A stretch of DNA of 9,903 nucleotides from Microbacterium sp. (GCA_003248845.1 QFPD01000042.1:1-9903), one strand, 5' to 3'; counted from the stretch's first letter, positions 1 through 6,495 are shown. Numbers and translations are program-made. The notes: generated from the sequence alone by a model not told the origin.

Positions 1-230
1 TGCTCCTCGAACGGGAAGCGCCGTCTGCGCTGCTCTATCTCCGTGTCGACGACGTGGAATCGGCTGTCGCGCGCGTCGGAGACGTGGAGATTCTCTCGAC
101 GGCGCACCGCATCTTCACCCACGATACGAATACCCTCGGCCCGACTGGGCAAGAGGAGTGGCAGTCGTTCATACGCGACTCCGAGGGAAACACTGTGGGG
201 CTTATCGAGTTCCGAGACCCGGGACTCTGA
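1..230 (+). CDS. VOC/glyoxalase-fold protein, C-terminal fragment (cut by left edge)
   Basis: The reading frame is open from the left edge (first whole codon at base 3) and ends at TGA 228-230, leaving 75 residues. The visible part has the closing half of a vicinal-oxygen-chelate domain. It starts with a beta strand and helix (ALLYLRVDDVESAVARV), continues with a long middle loop, and ends in the typical strand RDSEGNTVGLIEF, where the Glu before the final Phe sits at the usual metal-ligand position of this fold. Family members include glyoxalase I, ring-cleaving dioxygenases and bleomycin- or fosfomycin-binding resistance proteins. The fragment cannot tell these apart, and the substrate is unknown. 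It is convergent with the MFS exporter, whose stop lies 39 bases away, so the two are not co-transcribed. Fold confidence is high and specific function is undetermined. Confidence 0.8.
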   Translation, partial: LLEREAPSALLYLRVDDVESAVARVGDVEILSTAHRIFTHDTNTLGPTGQEEWQSFIRDSEGNTVGLIEFRDPGL

Positions 231-235
231 AGACG

Positions 236-255
236 AGCCGGCGATGCGGGCTTTT
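236..255 (+). terminator. Possible small intrinsic terminator after the VOC gene
   Basis: Six bases after the VOC stop, AGCCGGC (236-242) can pair with GCGGGCT (246-252) with one G-G mismatch and a three-base loop, followed by a short run of T (252-255). The stem is short and the T run is only four bases, so this is a weak candidate. It is supported mainly by its position between two convergent genes. Confidence 0.35.
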
Positions 256-269
256 CGAGGACGGAACGT

Positions 270-1484
270 TCAGTTGCCGGATGCGTCCGCCGGGACGGGC
301 TCGGCGATACCGTGCGCGGACGCTGAGGGGTCCGCGTCGGCGGCGCGCCCGGTGGCGGCAGCGATGATCATCACGACGAGGGCGGCGGCGGTGATGGACG
401 CGCCGATCCAGATCGGCGAGGTGTAGCCGAGTCCTGCGGCGATCCCGACGCCACCCGCCCACGCGCCGATGGCGTTGCCGACGTTGAAGGCGCCGATGTT
501 CGCGCCGGAGGCGAGGGTGGGGGCGGTGCCGGCGTAGTTCATGATCCGGCTCTGCAGCCCGGGCACGGTGCCGAACCCGAACCCGCCCATGAGGAACAGG
601 GCGATGATGGTGGCAGTGCCGGAGCCGGCGAACACGGCGAACAGTGCGAGAACGACGACGAGCGCCGCGATGAAGCCGATCAGGGTGCCGTCGACGGAAC
701 GATCCGCGAGGCGGCCGCCGAGCCAGTTTCCGATCACCAGACCGACGCCGAACAGGACGAGCAACCAGGGGACGGCGCCGGTGGTGAATCCGCTGACCTC
801 GGTGAGGGTGTAAGCGATGTACGTGAAGGCGCCGAACATACCGCCGTAGGCGAGGACGGTGACGATGAGGGACAGCCAGACCTGCCCGGATCGGAACGCG
901 GCGAGCTCGCGGCGGAGGCTGATCTTCTCTTCGGGGCGTTCGAGTGCGGGGACGAGGGTGGCGATGCCGATGAAAGCGAGCACACCGACGGCGGAGATCG
1001 CCCAGAACGTGGACCGCCAGCCGAGTTGCTGACCGAGGAAGGTGCCGAACGGCACGCCGAACACGTTCGCGGCGGTGAGTCCGGTGAACATGATCGCGAT
1101 CGCGCCGGCCTTCTTCTCCGCGGGGACGAGGCTCGCGGCGACCACGGAGCCGATGCCGAAGAAGGCACCGTGGCAGAGCGCCGCGATGATCCGCCCCACC
1201 ATCGCGGTGCCGTAGTCGCCGGCGACGGCGGTAAGGATGTTGCCGACGATGAACAGCACGATGAGTCCGAGCAGAACGGGCTTGCGGGGCAGCCGCGTGG
1301 TCGCCGCGGTGAGCACCAGGGCCCCGACGACCACCGCGAGGGCGTAACCGGAGATGAGCCATCCGGCGGCGGCCTCGGAGACGCCGAAATCAGCGGCGAC
1401 CTCGGGCAGCAGCCCCATGATGACGAACTCGGTCAACCCGATGCCGAAGGCGCCGATAGCCAGCGCCACGAGACCCAAAGGCAT
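270..1484 (-). CDS. MFS drug/sugar efflux transporter (DHA1, AraJ/CmlR-like)
   Basis: This 404-residue inner-membrane protein consists of about twelve hydrophobic segments, the normal size for a major facilitator. The N-terminus (residues 1-30, with GIGLTEFVIMGLLPEVA) is characteristic of the DHA1 subgroup that includes AraJ, NepI, YdhP and chloramphenicol exporters. The loop between segments 2 and 3 has the motif-A-like TRLPRKPVLL (63-72), and the fourth segment carries GRIIAALCHGAFFGIG (97-112). The family exports small molecules by proton antiport, but the substrate cannot be read from sequence. The frame extends 19 codons further upstream. I chose ATG at 1484 because GAGGAG (1491-1496) lies six bases before it and the hydrophobic segment starts right after. 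The extra 19 codons would also overlap the operator-like repeats. The gene is divergent from a MarR regulator across 115 bp, which suggests repression by that regulator and induction by the pump's substrate. Confidence 0.9.
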   Translation of the reverse strand: MPLGLVALAIGAFGIGLTEFVIMGLLPEVAADFGVSEAAAGWLISGYALAVVVGALVLTAATTRLPRKPVLLGLIVLFIVGNILTAVAGDYGTAMVGRIIAALCHGAFFGIGSVVAASLVPAEKKAGAIAIMFTGLTAANVFGVPFGTFLGQQLGWRSTFWAISAVGVLAFIGIATLVPALERPEEKISLRRELAAFRSGQVWLSLIVTVLAYGGMFGAFTYIAYTLTEVSGFTTGAVPWLLVLFGVGLVIGNWLGGRLADRSVDGTLIGFIAALVVVLALFAVFAGSGTATIIALFLMGGFGFGTVPGLQSRIMNYAGTAPTLASGANIGAFNVGNAIGAWAGGVGIAAGLGYTSPIWIGASITAAALVVMIIAAATGRAADADPSASAHGIAEPVPADASGN

Positions 1485-1509
1485 GACAAACTCCTCGTGA
1501 GAACGTAAG

Positions 1510-1583
1510 ATAGTTGCAAGCGCGGGATACTGCACAAGCAATGAAGATCATTGCACACGCAATCAATCAGCGCAAGCAACTAT
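1510..1583. promoter_or_regulatory. Four-half-site operator region between the MFS and MarR genes
   Basis: Four copies of a word of the form WTMRTTGC-NN-NNGC occur in alternating orientation: + at 1510-1523 (ATAGTTGCAAGCGC), - at 1532-1545, + at 1547-1560 (ATCATTGCACACGC) and - at 1570-1583 (ATAGTTGCTTGCGC read on the minus strand). The two outer copies match in 12 of 14 bases, differing only at the central AA/TT. The region covers most of the divergent gap, where both promoters must lie. MarR dimers bind inverted repeats of this size, so I infer control of both genes by the adjacent regulator. I did not find a clear -35/-10 pair for either gene. TATTAT at 1581-1586 is -10-like but lies very close to the MarR start. 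Confidence 0.6.
1538..1554. repeat. Perfect inverted repeat GCAATGA-AGA-TCATTGC, central MarR operator candidate
   Basis: Seven-base arms are perfectly complementary around a three-base centre, 17 bp in all. This is a typical size for a site contacted by a MarR dimer in two successive major grooves. It is formed by the inner parts of half-sites two and three of the larger repeated region and sits near the middle of the MFS/MarR divergent gap. Confidence 0.65.
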
Positions 1584-1599
1584 TATTCGGGAGAGTCAC

Positions 1600-2061
1600 A
1601 TGGGCATCGGCGACGACGCTGTGGAGGTGCGCGCACAGGGGTGGCGCACGCTCGCGGCCCTGCACGGACTGATCGAGGCACAGCTGGAGCGCGCGCTGGG
1701 GGACGAGGTCGGGCTGTCGGTGGTCGAATACACCGTGCTGGATGCGCTGAACAGGCAGGACGGCTGGCATATGCGAATGCAGCAGCTTGCGCGGGCCGCC
1801 GCCCTCAGCCCCAGCGCGACGACCCGCCTGGTCACGCGACTGGAAGACCGCGGACTGCTGACGCGTATCCTGTGCGTCGACGACCGGCGGGGCATCTACA
1901 CGGAGCTCACTGCCGAAGGGCAGGAGCTGTACGAGAGAGCGCGGCCGGCGCACGACGAGACGCTCGAGCGGGTCCTCGCCGACGCCGCGGAGGCTCCCGA
2001 GTTGGCCCCGGTGGTGCGGGCGTTGCAGTCGAGCGACCTGGCTTCTGGCGTCACGGCGTAG
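1600..2061 (+). CDS. MarR family winged-helix transcriptional regulator
   Basis: The protein has 153 residues, the usual MarR length. After an N-terminal dimerisation helix (about 10-35) comes a winged helix (about 40-110). Its recognition helix is LSPSATTRLVTRLEDRG (69-85), followed by a wing with the family's basic DDRRG motif (94-98) and then LTAEGQELYE (103-112). A C-terminal helix completes the dimer interface. MarR proteins are usually repressors released by small aromatic or oxidising ligands. Cys92, just before the wing, is the only cysteine, so a thiol switch is possible but unproven. The ATG is preceded by CGGGAGAG at 1588-1595. The gene diverges from the MFS exporter and most likely represses both itself and the pump through the repeats in the gap. 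The ligand is unknown. Confidence 0.92.
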   Translation: MGIGDDAVEVRAQGWRTLAALHGLIEAQLERALGDEVGLSVVEYTVLDALNRQDGWHMRMQQLARAAALSPSATTRLVTRLEDRGLLTRILCVDDRRGIYTELTAEGQELYERARPAHDETLERVLADAAEAPELAPVVRALQSSDLASGVTA

Positions 2062-2102
2062 GCGTCGAAGCCCGCGGCGACGCGGCACTGTTTCGAGCCT
2101 CT

Positions 2103-2150
2103 TGCGGCGAGGCGTCTGGGTGGGCAGTGCCCCCAGCCGCCCTCGCCGCA
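2103..2150. terminator. Large hairpin in convergent gap, possible bidirectional terminator
   Basis: TGCGGCGAGG (2103-2112) and CCTCGCCGCA (2141-2150) are perfectly complementary. Between them CTGGG and CCCAG, plus an inner GGC/GCC, can continue the stem. It lies between the MarR stop (2061) and the stop of the minus-strand hydrolase (2182), where a shared terminator is expected. No T tract follows on either strand, so classical intrinsic termination is not shown. A Rho-assisted or RNA-stabilising hairpin is the alternative. The rest of the gap (2062-2102 and 2151-2181) shows nothing else. Confidence 0.45.
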
Positions 2151-2181
2151 TGCGTGCGCTCCGGGTGTGTGTCTGCGTTTC

Positions 2182-3018
2182 CTACTGCCGGATGAACGCG
2201 AGGATGTCGGGGTTGACGACATCGGCGTGCGTGGTGAGCAGGCCGTGCGGGTACCCCTCGTAGATCTTGAGCGTCGAGTTCGCCAACAGCTCGTGCTGCT
2301 TGATCGCTGCGTCGGTGTAGGGGACGACCTGATCGTCATCTCCCTGCAGGACCAGGACCGGGACGGTGATGCTCTTCAAGTCCTCGGTCTGGTCGGTCTC
2401 GGAGAACGCCTTGATCCCCTCGTAGTGCGCCAGCGCGCTCCCCGTCATCCCCTGACGCCACCAGTTGTCGATGACCGGCTGCGAGGGGGTCACGCCGTCC
2501 CGGTTGAACCCGTAGAACGGCCCGGCGGCGACAGCCCGGAAGAACTCCGACCGGTTCGCGGCCAACGCCGTGCGGAAACCGTCGAACACATCGATCGGGG
2601 TCCCGTCGGGGTTCGCCTCGGTCTTAAGCATCAGGGGTGGGACGGCGGCGACGAGCACCGCCTTCGCCACGCGGCCCTGCGGCTGACCGTACTGCGCGAC
2701 GTAGCGCGCCACCTGACCGCCGCCGGTCGAGTGGCCGATGTGGATGGCGTCGTGCAGATCGAGGTGCTCGACGACAGCGGAGGCATCGCTCGCGTAGTGG
2801 TCCATGTCGTGCCCCGAGCTGATCTGCGACGACCGGCCGTGCCCACGGCGGTCGCTGGCGACGACGCGGTAGCCGTTGGCGAGGAAGAACAGCATCTGCG
2901 CATCCCAGTCGTCGGAGGACAGAGGCCATCCGTGGTGGAACATGATGGGCTGCGCGTCGCGGGGGGCCCAGTCCTTGTAGAAGATTTCTGCGCCGTCGTC
3001 GGTGGTGATGAATGCCAT
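2182..3018 (-). CDS. Alpha/beta hydrolase, non-heme haloperoxidase / aryl esterase type
   Basis: The protein has 278 residues, matching cofactor-free bacterial haloperoxidases and related perhydrolases or esterases. The start MAFITTDDGAEIFYKDW is typical of the group. The oxyanion motif FHHGWPLSSDDW lies at 27-38. The nucleophile elbow GHSTGG puts Ser97 in the active site, with Asp229 in GDDDQVVP (226-233) and His258 in YPHGL (256-260), giving a complete Ser-Asp-His triad. Members hydrolyse esters and can form peracids that halogenate in vitro, so haloperoxidase is a family label rather than the physiological role. The natural substrate is unknown. It appears cytoplasmic, with no signal peptide. 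GGAGGT (3025-3030), six bases before the ATG, fixes the start. It lies 68 bases downstream of a second hydrolase and may share its transcript. Confidence 0.9.
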   Translation of the reverse strand: MAFITTDDGAEIFYKDWAPRDAQPIMFHHGWPLSSDDWDAQMLFFLANGYRVVASDRRGHGRSSQISSGHDMDHYASDASAVVEHLDLHDAIHIGHSTGGGQVARYVAQYGQPQGRVAKAVLVAAVPPLMLKTEANPDGTPIDVFDGFRTALAANRSEFFRAVAAGPFYGFNRDGVTPSQPVIDNWWRQGMTGSALAHYEGIKAFSETDQTEDLKSITVPVLVLQGDDDQVVPYTDAAIKQHELLANSTLKIYEGYPHGLLTTHADVVNPDILAFIRQ

Positions 3019-3039
3019 GGTCGAACCTCCAGGTGTTGA

Positions 3040-3056
3040 GCCGAGCGGACCTCGGC
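3040..3056. repeat. Short inverted repeat between the two hydrolase genes
   Basis: GCCGAG (3040-3045) and CTCGGC (3051-3056) form a six-base perfect stem with a five-base loop, 31 bases beyond the EstC-like stop and before the next gene's ribosome site. No T run follows on the minus strand, so it may only partially terminate or may stabilise RNA. It may also be chance in GC-rich DNA. Confidence 0.25.
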
Positions 3057-3086
3057 GATGATGTGTGTCGAGGAAAACGCGGGTGG

Positions 3087-3803
3087 TCAGCGGAGCTGGT
3101 CGATGGCGTCGATGATGATCGTGACGACCTCCTCGGGGTTCGTGCGCATGACGAGGTGCGGAGCGTCAATCTCTGTGACGGCGCGCAAGCCCGCGCGGGT
3201 ATATCCGAAGCGCTCCACGTCGGGGTTGATGGTGCGGTCGGCGGACGACACGATTCCCCAGCCGGGCTTGGTCTTCCACGCTGCGACCGGCGCCGCCTCA
3301 CTGAAGGCGAGGGCGGCGAGGGGGCGCTGAGAAACGGCGAGGATCCTCGCCACGTCTTCGTCGAGGCCCGCGGCGAAAACCCGCGGGAAGGCGTCGATCA
3401 CCACTGACACGTCGGTGCCCGGCTCCCCTCCGGCGACGGGGAAGGGAGTGTAGACGAGGTTGGAGGCGAGTTCCGAGTCGGGGAAACCGCCCTGCAGCTC
3501 GCCCAGGCTCTCGCCCTCTTCGAGCGCGTATCCGGAGACGTACACGAGACCGACGACGTTCTCGGCGGCGCCGGCCACGGTGATGACGGCGCCACCGTAG
3601 GAGTGGCCGACCAGCAGGACGGGGCCCTCGATCTGCTCGATGACGGAGCGGATGTACTCCGCGTCGCCGATCAGGCTTCGATTGGGGCCGGCCGGGACGC
3701 GAACGGAGTGACCGCGCTCCAGAAGGAGGCGCGTGACGGGCTCCCAGCTGGCGGAGTCGGCGAATGCGCCGTGCACCAGCACGACGGTCGGGGGTGTGGC
3801 CAT
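3087..3803 (-). CDS. Alpha/beta hydrolase, EstC-like esterase family
   Basis: This 238-residue single-domain hydrolase begins at the first core strand (PTVVLVHGAFADSASW, 5-20), where HGAF supplies the oxyanion hole. The nucleophile elbow GHSYGG gives Ser68. The likely triad partners are Asp189 in SSADRTI and His216 in APHLVMR. This arrangement is common in small actinobacterial and proteobacterial esterases related to salicylate and methyl-ester hydrolases, and the substrate is unknown. The frame stays open for 37 further codons upstream. I chose ATG 3803 because GAAGGA (3810-3815) lies six bases ahead and the fold begins immediately; the longer version adds only low-complexity sequence. No signal peptide is present. 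It follows the XRE regulator by 135 bases in the same direction and precedes the haloperoxidase-like hydrolase, so the three may be one regulated unit. Confidence 0.88.
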   Translation of the reverse strand: MATPPTVVLVHGAFADSASWEPVTRLLLERGHSVRVPAGPNRSLIGDAEYIRSVIEQIEGPVLLVGHSYGGAVITVAGAAENVVGLVYVSGYALEEGESLGELQGGFPDSELASNLVYTPFPVAGGEPGTDVSVVIDAFPRVFAAGLDEDVARILAVSQRPLAALAFSEAAPVAAWKTKPGWGIVSSADRTINPDVERFGYTRAGLRAVTEIDAPHLVMRTNPEEVVTIIIDAIDQLR

Positions 3804-3890
3804 GACAGATCCTTCGGTAGGGGTGGAGCGAATCGGCTGTCGACGCGCGGTGGTGCGTCCTGCTGGCCACGCTAGCCACGCCTGCCGCGA

Positions 3891-3915
3891 GGTGGATGGC
3901 ACTGATAGTCCCACC
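3891..3915. promoter_or_regulatory. Putative operator upstream of the EstC-like hydrolase
   Basis: GGTGG (3891-3895) and CCACC (3911-3915) flank a core containing GTGGATGGCAC and ATAGT. A near-identical word, GTGGAGGCAC, together with ATAGT, occurs in the inverted repeat before the XRE gene (4792-4815). It lies 88-112 bases upstream of the hydrolase start. I infer a second binding site for the neighbouring XRE regulator, but the two sites differ in spacing and the match is short. Confidence 0.35.
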
Positions 3916-3938
3916 CACGGCGTGAGCGATACGGGCGG

Positions 3939-4763
3939 CTACGCCTCGACGGGCATCCCCGCCGTCGCGGCCGCCAGTTGGTCGAAGATGACCGCTGTCA
4001 GGCTGCGCGCGGGAGCAGACAGCACGGTGAGGAGGTAGCCGGGCATGCTGCGTACGGCCAGATTCTGGAGCTCTATTTCCAGGACGCCGACGCCGGGGAC
4101 ATCCATGTGGATGTGGGCGTCTTCAGGGCCGGAAACGTCGTGTCGGGACCACATTCGGGCGAAATCCGGGTCGACGGAGAGCGAGCGCACGATCTCCTTC
4201 AGTCGAGGGGAGAACGGATTCGCGTCGCGGCGGAGGCTCGCGACGGCTGAACGTGTCATGGCCTCCCACTCGACCAGCGCCCCCTTCATCCGGTCGTTGA
4301 AGAGGTCGACCACGACATTGTTGCCGGCGGCGAGCCCGCCCTCACCGAAGGCGCTGGCGATCGGGTTCGACGCGACGATGTCGCGGTTGCTGTCCGAGAC
4401 GTAGGCAGGAGTCTGCGTCCACTGCCCGAGAATCCGACCGATCCGCGCTGCGGCCTCGTCGGGGGCGATCGCGGGATCCGGGAACTCGCCGGCGGCGAGG
4501 CGGAAGAGATAAAGACGCGACTCGTCGTCGAGACCGAGTGCCTTCGCGAGCGCGTGGAGCACCTGATCGGATGGCCTGGTCCCCCGACCCTGCTCCAGCC
4601 GCAGGTAGTAGTCGGTGCTGATGTTGGCGAGGGCGGCGACCTCGTCGCGTCTCAGACCGGGCACGCGACGTGACCGATCCGCCGGAATGCCCGCGGCCTG
4701 CGGCGTGCAGACGGCGCGGCGGGCACGGAGGTATTCGCCCAAGGCAACCGACTCGGCAGACAT
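3939..4763 (-). CDS. XRE family regulator with MmyB-like ligand-binding domain
   Basis: The protein has 274 residues in two parts. An N-terminal helix-turn-helix (about 8-80) contains RRVPGLRRDEVAALANIS (32-49) and DYYLRLEQGRG (51-61), a signature of the actinobacterial group named after MmyB. A C-terminal domain (about 105-250, starting GRILGQWTQTPAYVSDSNRDIVASNP) matches the MmyB-type ligand pocket, which structural work on relatives has linked to fatty-acid-like ligands. It probably binds DNA as a dimer and responds to a small hydrophobic molecule. The ATG at 4763 is preceded by GGGAGGT (4768-4774). The perfect inverted repeat at 4792-4815 is a likely autoregulatory site. Downstream on the same strand lie two alpha/beta hydrolases, the probable targets. 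In this family the regulated gene is often a neighbouring oxidoreductase, so the link to hydrolases is inference. Confidence 0.9.
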   Translation of the reverse strand: MSAESVALGEYLRARRAVCTPQAAGIPADRSRRVPGLRRDEVAALANISTDYYLRLEQGRGTRPSDQVLHALAKALGLDDESRLYLFRLAAGEFPDPAIAPDEAAARIGRILGQWTQTPAYVSDSNRDIVASNPIASAFGEGGLAAGNNVVVDLFNDRMKGALVEWEAMTRSAVASLRRDANPFSPRLKEIVRSLSVDPDFARMWSRHDVSGPEDAHIHMDVPGVGVLEIELQNLAVRSMPGYLLTVLSAPARSLTAVIFDQLAAATAGMPVEA

Positions 4764-4791
4764 CCTGACCTCCCGGGAGTGGGTCCTCCGA

Positions 4792-4815
4792 ATAGTGGAG
4801 GCACGGCTCCACTAT
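4792..4815. promoter_or_regulatory. Perfect 9-bp inverted repeat upstream of the XRE regulator
   Basis: ATAGTGGAG (4792-4800) and CTCCACTAT (4807-4815) are exact reverse complements separated by GCACGG. The repeat is 29 bases upstream of the XRE start codon, where a promoter-overlapping operator would be expected. The sequence is not GC-biased like its surroundings, which makes chance less likely. Autorepression by the XRE protein is inferred. Confidence 0.55.
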
Positions 4816-4861
4816 GCCCGAAGAGATCGCCTCGGGGGAGGGGGCGCTCAGGATGAGGCGG

Positions 4862-5458
4862 TCACGCGGCCCGCAGATGAGCGCCGGCCGTGGCCGCGGC
4901 GAGTTCGACGATCGGTTGCAGGTCGGCGGTGTCCCGACCGAGGCGATGCAGTTGGATGAGCGTCTGGGCGAGACCGACAAGAGTGGCCGCGGACGCGGAG
5001 ATCTCGCTGTCGGAGACTGCGCGCGACGTCGTCTCGCGCAACGCGTGCGCAACGGCCGCCTCCATCGCCTCGATCGTCTCGAGGCCGATCCGGGCGACAT
5101 CCGCGTCGGTGCCGAGTTCCCCCATCATGTTGAGCATCAGGCATCCGCGCCTGTCGGGATGGCGGACGCAGTCGTCGACGATCGCCGACAGCAGTGCTCG
5201 CGCGATGTCTTCGACGCTCGGGTGGGTGCGCTCGGTGACGACCTGATCGACGATCGCCACTCGCCGAGCGCAGTAGCGGTGGAAGGCGAGGAGGAACAGA
5301 TCCCGTTTGCTTCCGTAGGCCTGGTAGATGCTGCCGTTGGCGACCCCGCTGGACTGCGAGAGCACGGACAGGGAGGCGCCCCGATAGCCTTCCACCCAGA
5401 ACAAGTCGATCGCGGCGTCCAGCAGCGCCTCCTCATCGAAGCTGCGTGTCCGGGTCAT
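4862..5458 (-). CDS. TetR/AcrR family transcriptional regulator
   Basis: The protein has 198 residues, standard for TetR. The N-terminal domain has FDEEALLDAAIDLFWVEGY (7-25), then the helix-turn-helix with SGVANGSIYQAYGSKRDLF (37-55), the strongest family signature here. The C-terminal ligand domain contains DRRGCLMLNMMGELG (102-116), a motif seen in the AcrR-like subgroup. It would act as a dimeric repressor whose inducer cannot be predicted. ATG 5458 follows the zinc-ribbon gene's stop by nine bases. No clear ribosome site precedes it, so translation may depend on reinitiation after the upstream gene. As the last gene of the molybdenum oxidoreductase operon it probably regulates that operon, possibly through the inverted repeat at 7160-7197, and perhaps also the divergent MMPL gene. 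Both targets are inferred from position. Confidence 0.9.
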   Translation of the reverse strand: MTRTRSFDEEALLDAAIDLFWVEGYRGASLSVLSQSSGVANGSIYQAYGSKRDLFLLAFHRYCARRVAIVDQVVTERTHPSVEDIARALLSAIVDDCVRHPDRRGCLMLNMMGELGTDADVARIGLETIEAMEAAVAHALRETTSRAVSDSEISASAATLVGLAQTLIQLHRLGRDTADLQPIVELAAATAGAHLRAA

Positions 5459-5467
5459 GCTGGCACG

Positions 5468-5770
5468 TTACCGCGGATCTCGTCGTCGGAGAGCGCCGAG
5501 CCCGTCGAGCTCGATCTCCACCGCGTCTCCCCCCGGATCGATGACGACCGACATGAGGATGTGATCGCAGCCACGGCAGCGCACGACGAGACGCCCGCCC
5601 GCGCGTTCCACGATCGTCTCCGCGATCGCGCCGGCCCGACCGCACCGCCGGCAGGTGAGCGACAGCGACGTGGCATCCACGCCGAGCAGGCCCAGGAGCG
5701 GCCCGGCGAGGGCGTTGCCGTCGACGGCCGCGGCGAGGTGCCCGGTGGGCCGATGGCTGAACGTCATCAC
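5468..5770 (-). CDS. Small four-cysteine zinc-ribbon protein (DUF6510-like)
   Basis: This 100-residue protein has an N-terminal helical part rich in Ala/Gly/Leu (DGNALAGPLLGLLGVD, 17-32). A ribbon follows with CRRC (Cys40, Cys43) and CRGC (Cys65, Cys68), spaced as in Zn ribbons, and then a strand-rich tail (ILMSVVIDPGGDAVEIELDGL). It resembles the uncharacterised DUF6510 family, which I recall as occurring beside molybdopterin/FAD oxidoreductases in actinobacteria; that recollection should be checked. The role is unknown. An accessory or electron-transfer role is possible, since four Cys could also hold iron in a rubredoxin-like site, though the pair spacing favours zinc. Two starts are possible: GTG 5770, nine bases after GGAGG (5780-5784), or ATG 5767, which overlaps the upstream stop as TGATG. 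I prefer GTG for spacing. Both imply translational coupling to the reductase. Confidence 0.8.
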   Translation of the reverse strand: MMTFSHRPTGHLAAAVDGNALAGPLLGLLGVDATSLSLTCRRCGRAGAIAETIVERAGGRLVVRCRGCDHILMSVVIDPGGDAVEIELDGLGALRRRDPR

Positions 5771-6495
5771 GATCCTGCACCTCCGAATCGCTCGGTGCGG
5801 ATGCGGTTCGGTGGATGCCCCGCCTCGACGAGGGCGTCGGCGACCGCCTCCACGAACGCCGTGGGCCCGCAGACGAAGACCGTCGGAGCGGCATCGACCG
5901 GCCAGATCAGGCCGGCGATCTCCTCCGGAGTGATGCGGCCGGCGCCACGCGTCGCGCGTGCCGGCGCGCGACGCGTGTAGACCCAGTCGACGCTGATTTC
6001 CTCGGCGTCCAGGGCGTCGATCTCCGCTGCGTACATGGCGTCGTCCTCGCTTCTCACCGAGTAGAGCATTCGGAACGGCTGCGCGGTGCCGCTCGCGCGC
6101 CGGGCGCGGGCGATGGCGAGCAGCGGCACGATTCCCGAACCGCCGGCGATGAGCTGGACCGGGCTCGGATCACTCTCGCGCCACACGAAGTACTGTCCCA
6201 GCGGACCCTTCACCTCGAGGAAATCCCCTTCGCGCACCTCCTCCACGAGGTACGGCGAGACTTCGCCGTCCGGCACCTCGTCGACGGCGAGCTCCACCCG
6301 GTCGCCCGGACCGAAACTCGCGATCGAATACGAGCGCTCCGCCTGATACCCGTCATCCGCGGTGAGCCGGATGTCGAGGTGCTGGCCCGGGAGATTGCCT
6401 CCCCACCCGGGCACGGTGAGGACGATCGCGCGCGAATGGCTCGTGAGGGCGGTTACGGCGGACACGTGCGCGGGGAGCCACGCCGCCCCGGTCAC
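5767..6495 (-). CDS. FAD-binding oxidoreductase (ferredoxin-NADP reductase fold)
   Basis: This 242-residue flavoprotein has a beta-barrel FAD domain (about 1-105) and an NAD(P)-binding domain (about 110-242). The FAD motif RSYSIAS lies at 54-60, followed by the cofactor-phosphate region in EVSPYL (78-83). The pyridine-nucleotide motif GGSGIVP is at 118-124, with CGPTAFVEAV at 209-218 and the C-terminal ERFGG at 235-239. The 2Fe-2S domain found at the C-terminus of many phthalate-dioxygenase-type reductases is absent, so electrons must pass to a separate partner. The start is GTG 6495, whose GTGA overlaps the molybdoenzyme stop, with GGAAGAG eight bases ahead (6504-6510). The frame extends far upstream, but that part is the shadow of the molybdoenzyme gene. 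The 3' end overlaps the zinc-ribbon start. It probably takes electrons from NAD(P)H and supplies the molybdoenzyme encoded just upstream. Confidence 0.9.
   Translation of the reverse strand: MTGAAWLPAHVSAVTALTSHSRAIVLTVPGWGGNLPGQHLDIRLTADDGYQAERSYSIASFGPGDRVELAVDEVPDGEVSPYLVEEVREGDFLEVKGPLGQYFVWRESDPSPVQLIAGGSGIVPLLAIARARRASGTAQPFRMLYSVRSEDDAMYAAEIDALDAEEISVDWVYTRRAPARATRGAGRITPEEIAGLIWPVDAAPTVFVCGPTAFVEAVADALVEAGHPPNRIRTERFGGAGS

Noticed and set aside
202..1362. 386-codon minus-strand frame in the MFS region
   Set aside because: It is Arg/His-rich low-complexity sequence overlapping the clear MFS gene in another frame.
1485..1541. 19-codon upstream extension of the MFS protein
   Set aside because: The ATG at 1484 has a good ribosome site and begins the first membrane segment; the extension would cover operator repeats.
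2167..3039. 290-codon plus-strand frame opposite the haloperoxidase-like hydrolase
   Set aside because: The opposite strand encodes a complete hydrolase with a full catalytic triad; this frame has no family features.
4828..4860. CGCCTC/GAGGCG pair with a 21-base loop after the TetR stop as a terminator
   Set aside because: The stem is only six bases with a long loop and no T run, easily explained by chance in GC-rich sequence.
4814..5980. 388-codon plus-strand open frame across TetR, the ribbon protein and the reductase end
   Set aside because: It crosses three well-supported genes on the other strand and shows no recognisable fold; it is a codon-bias artefact.
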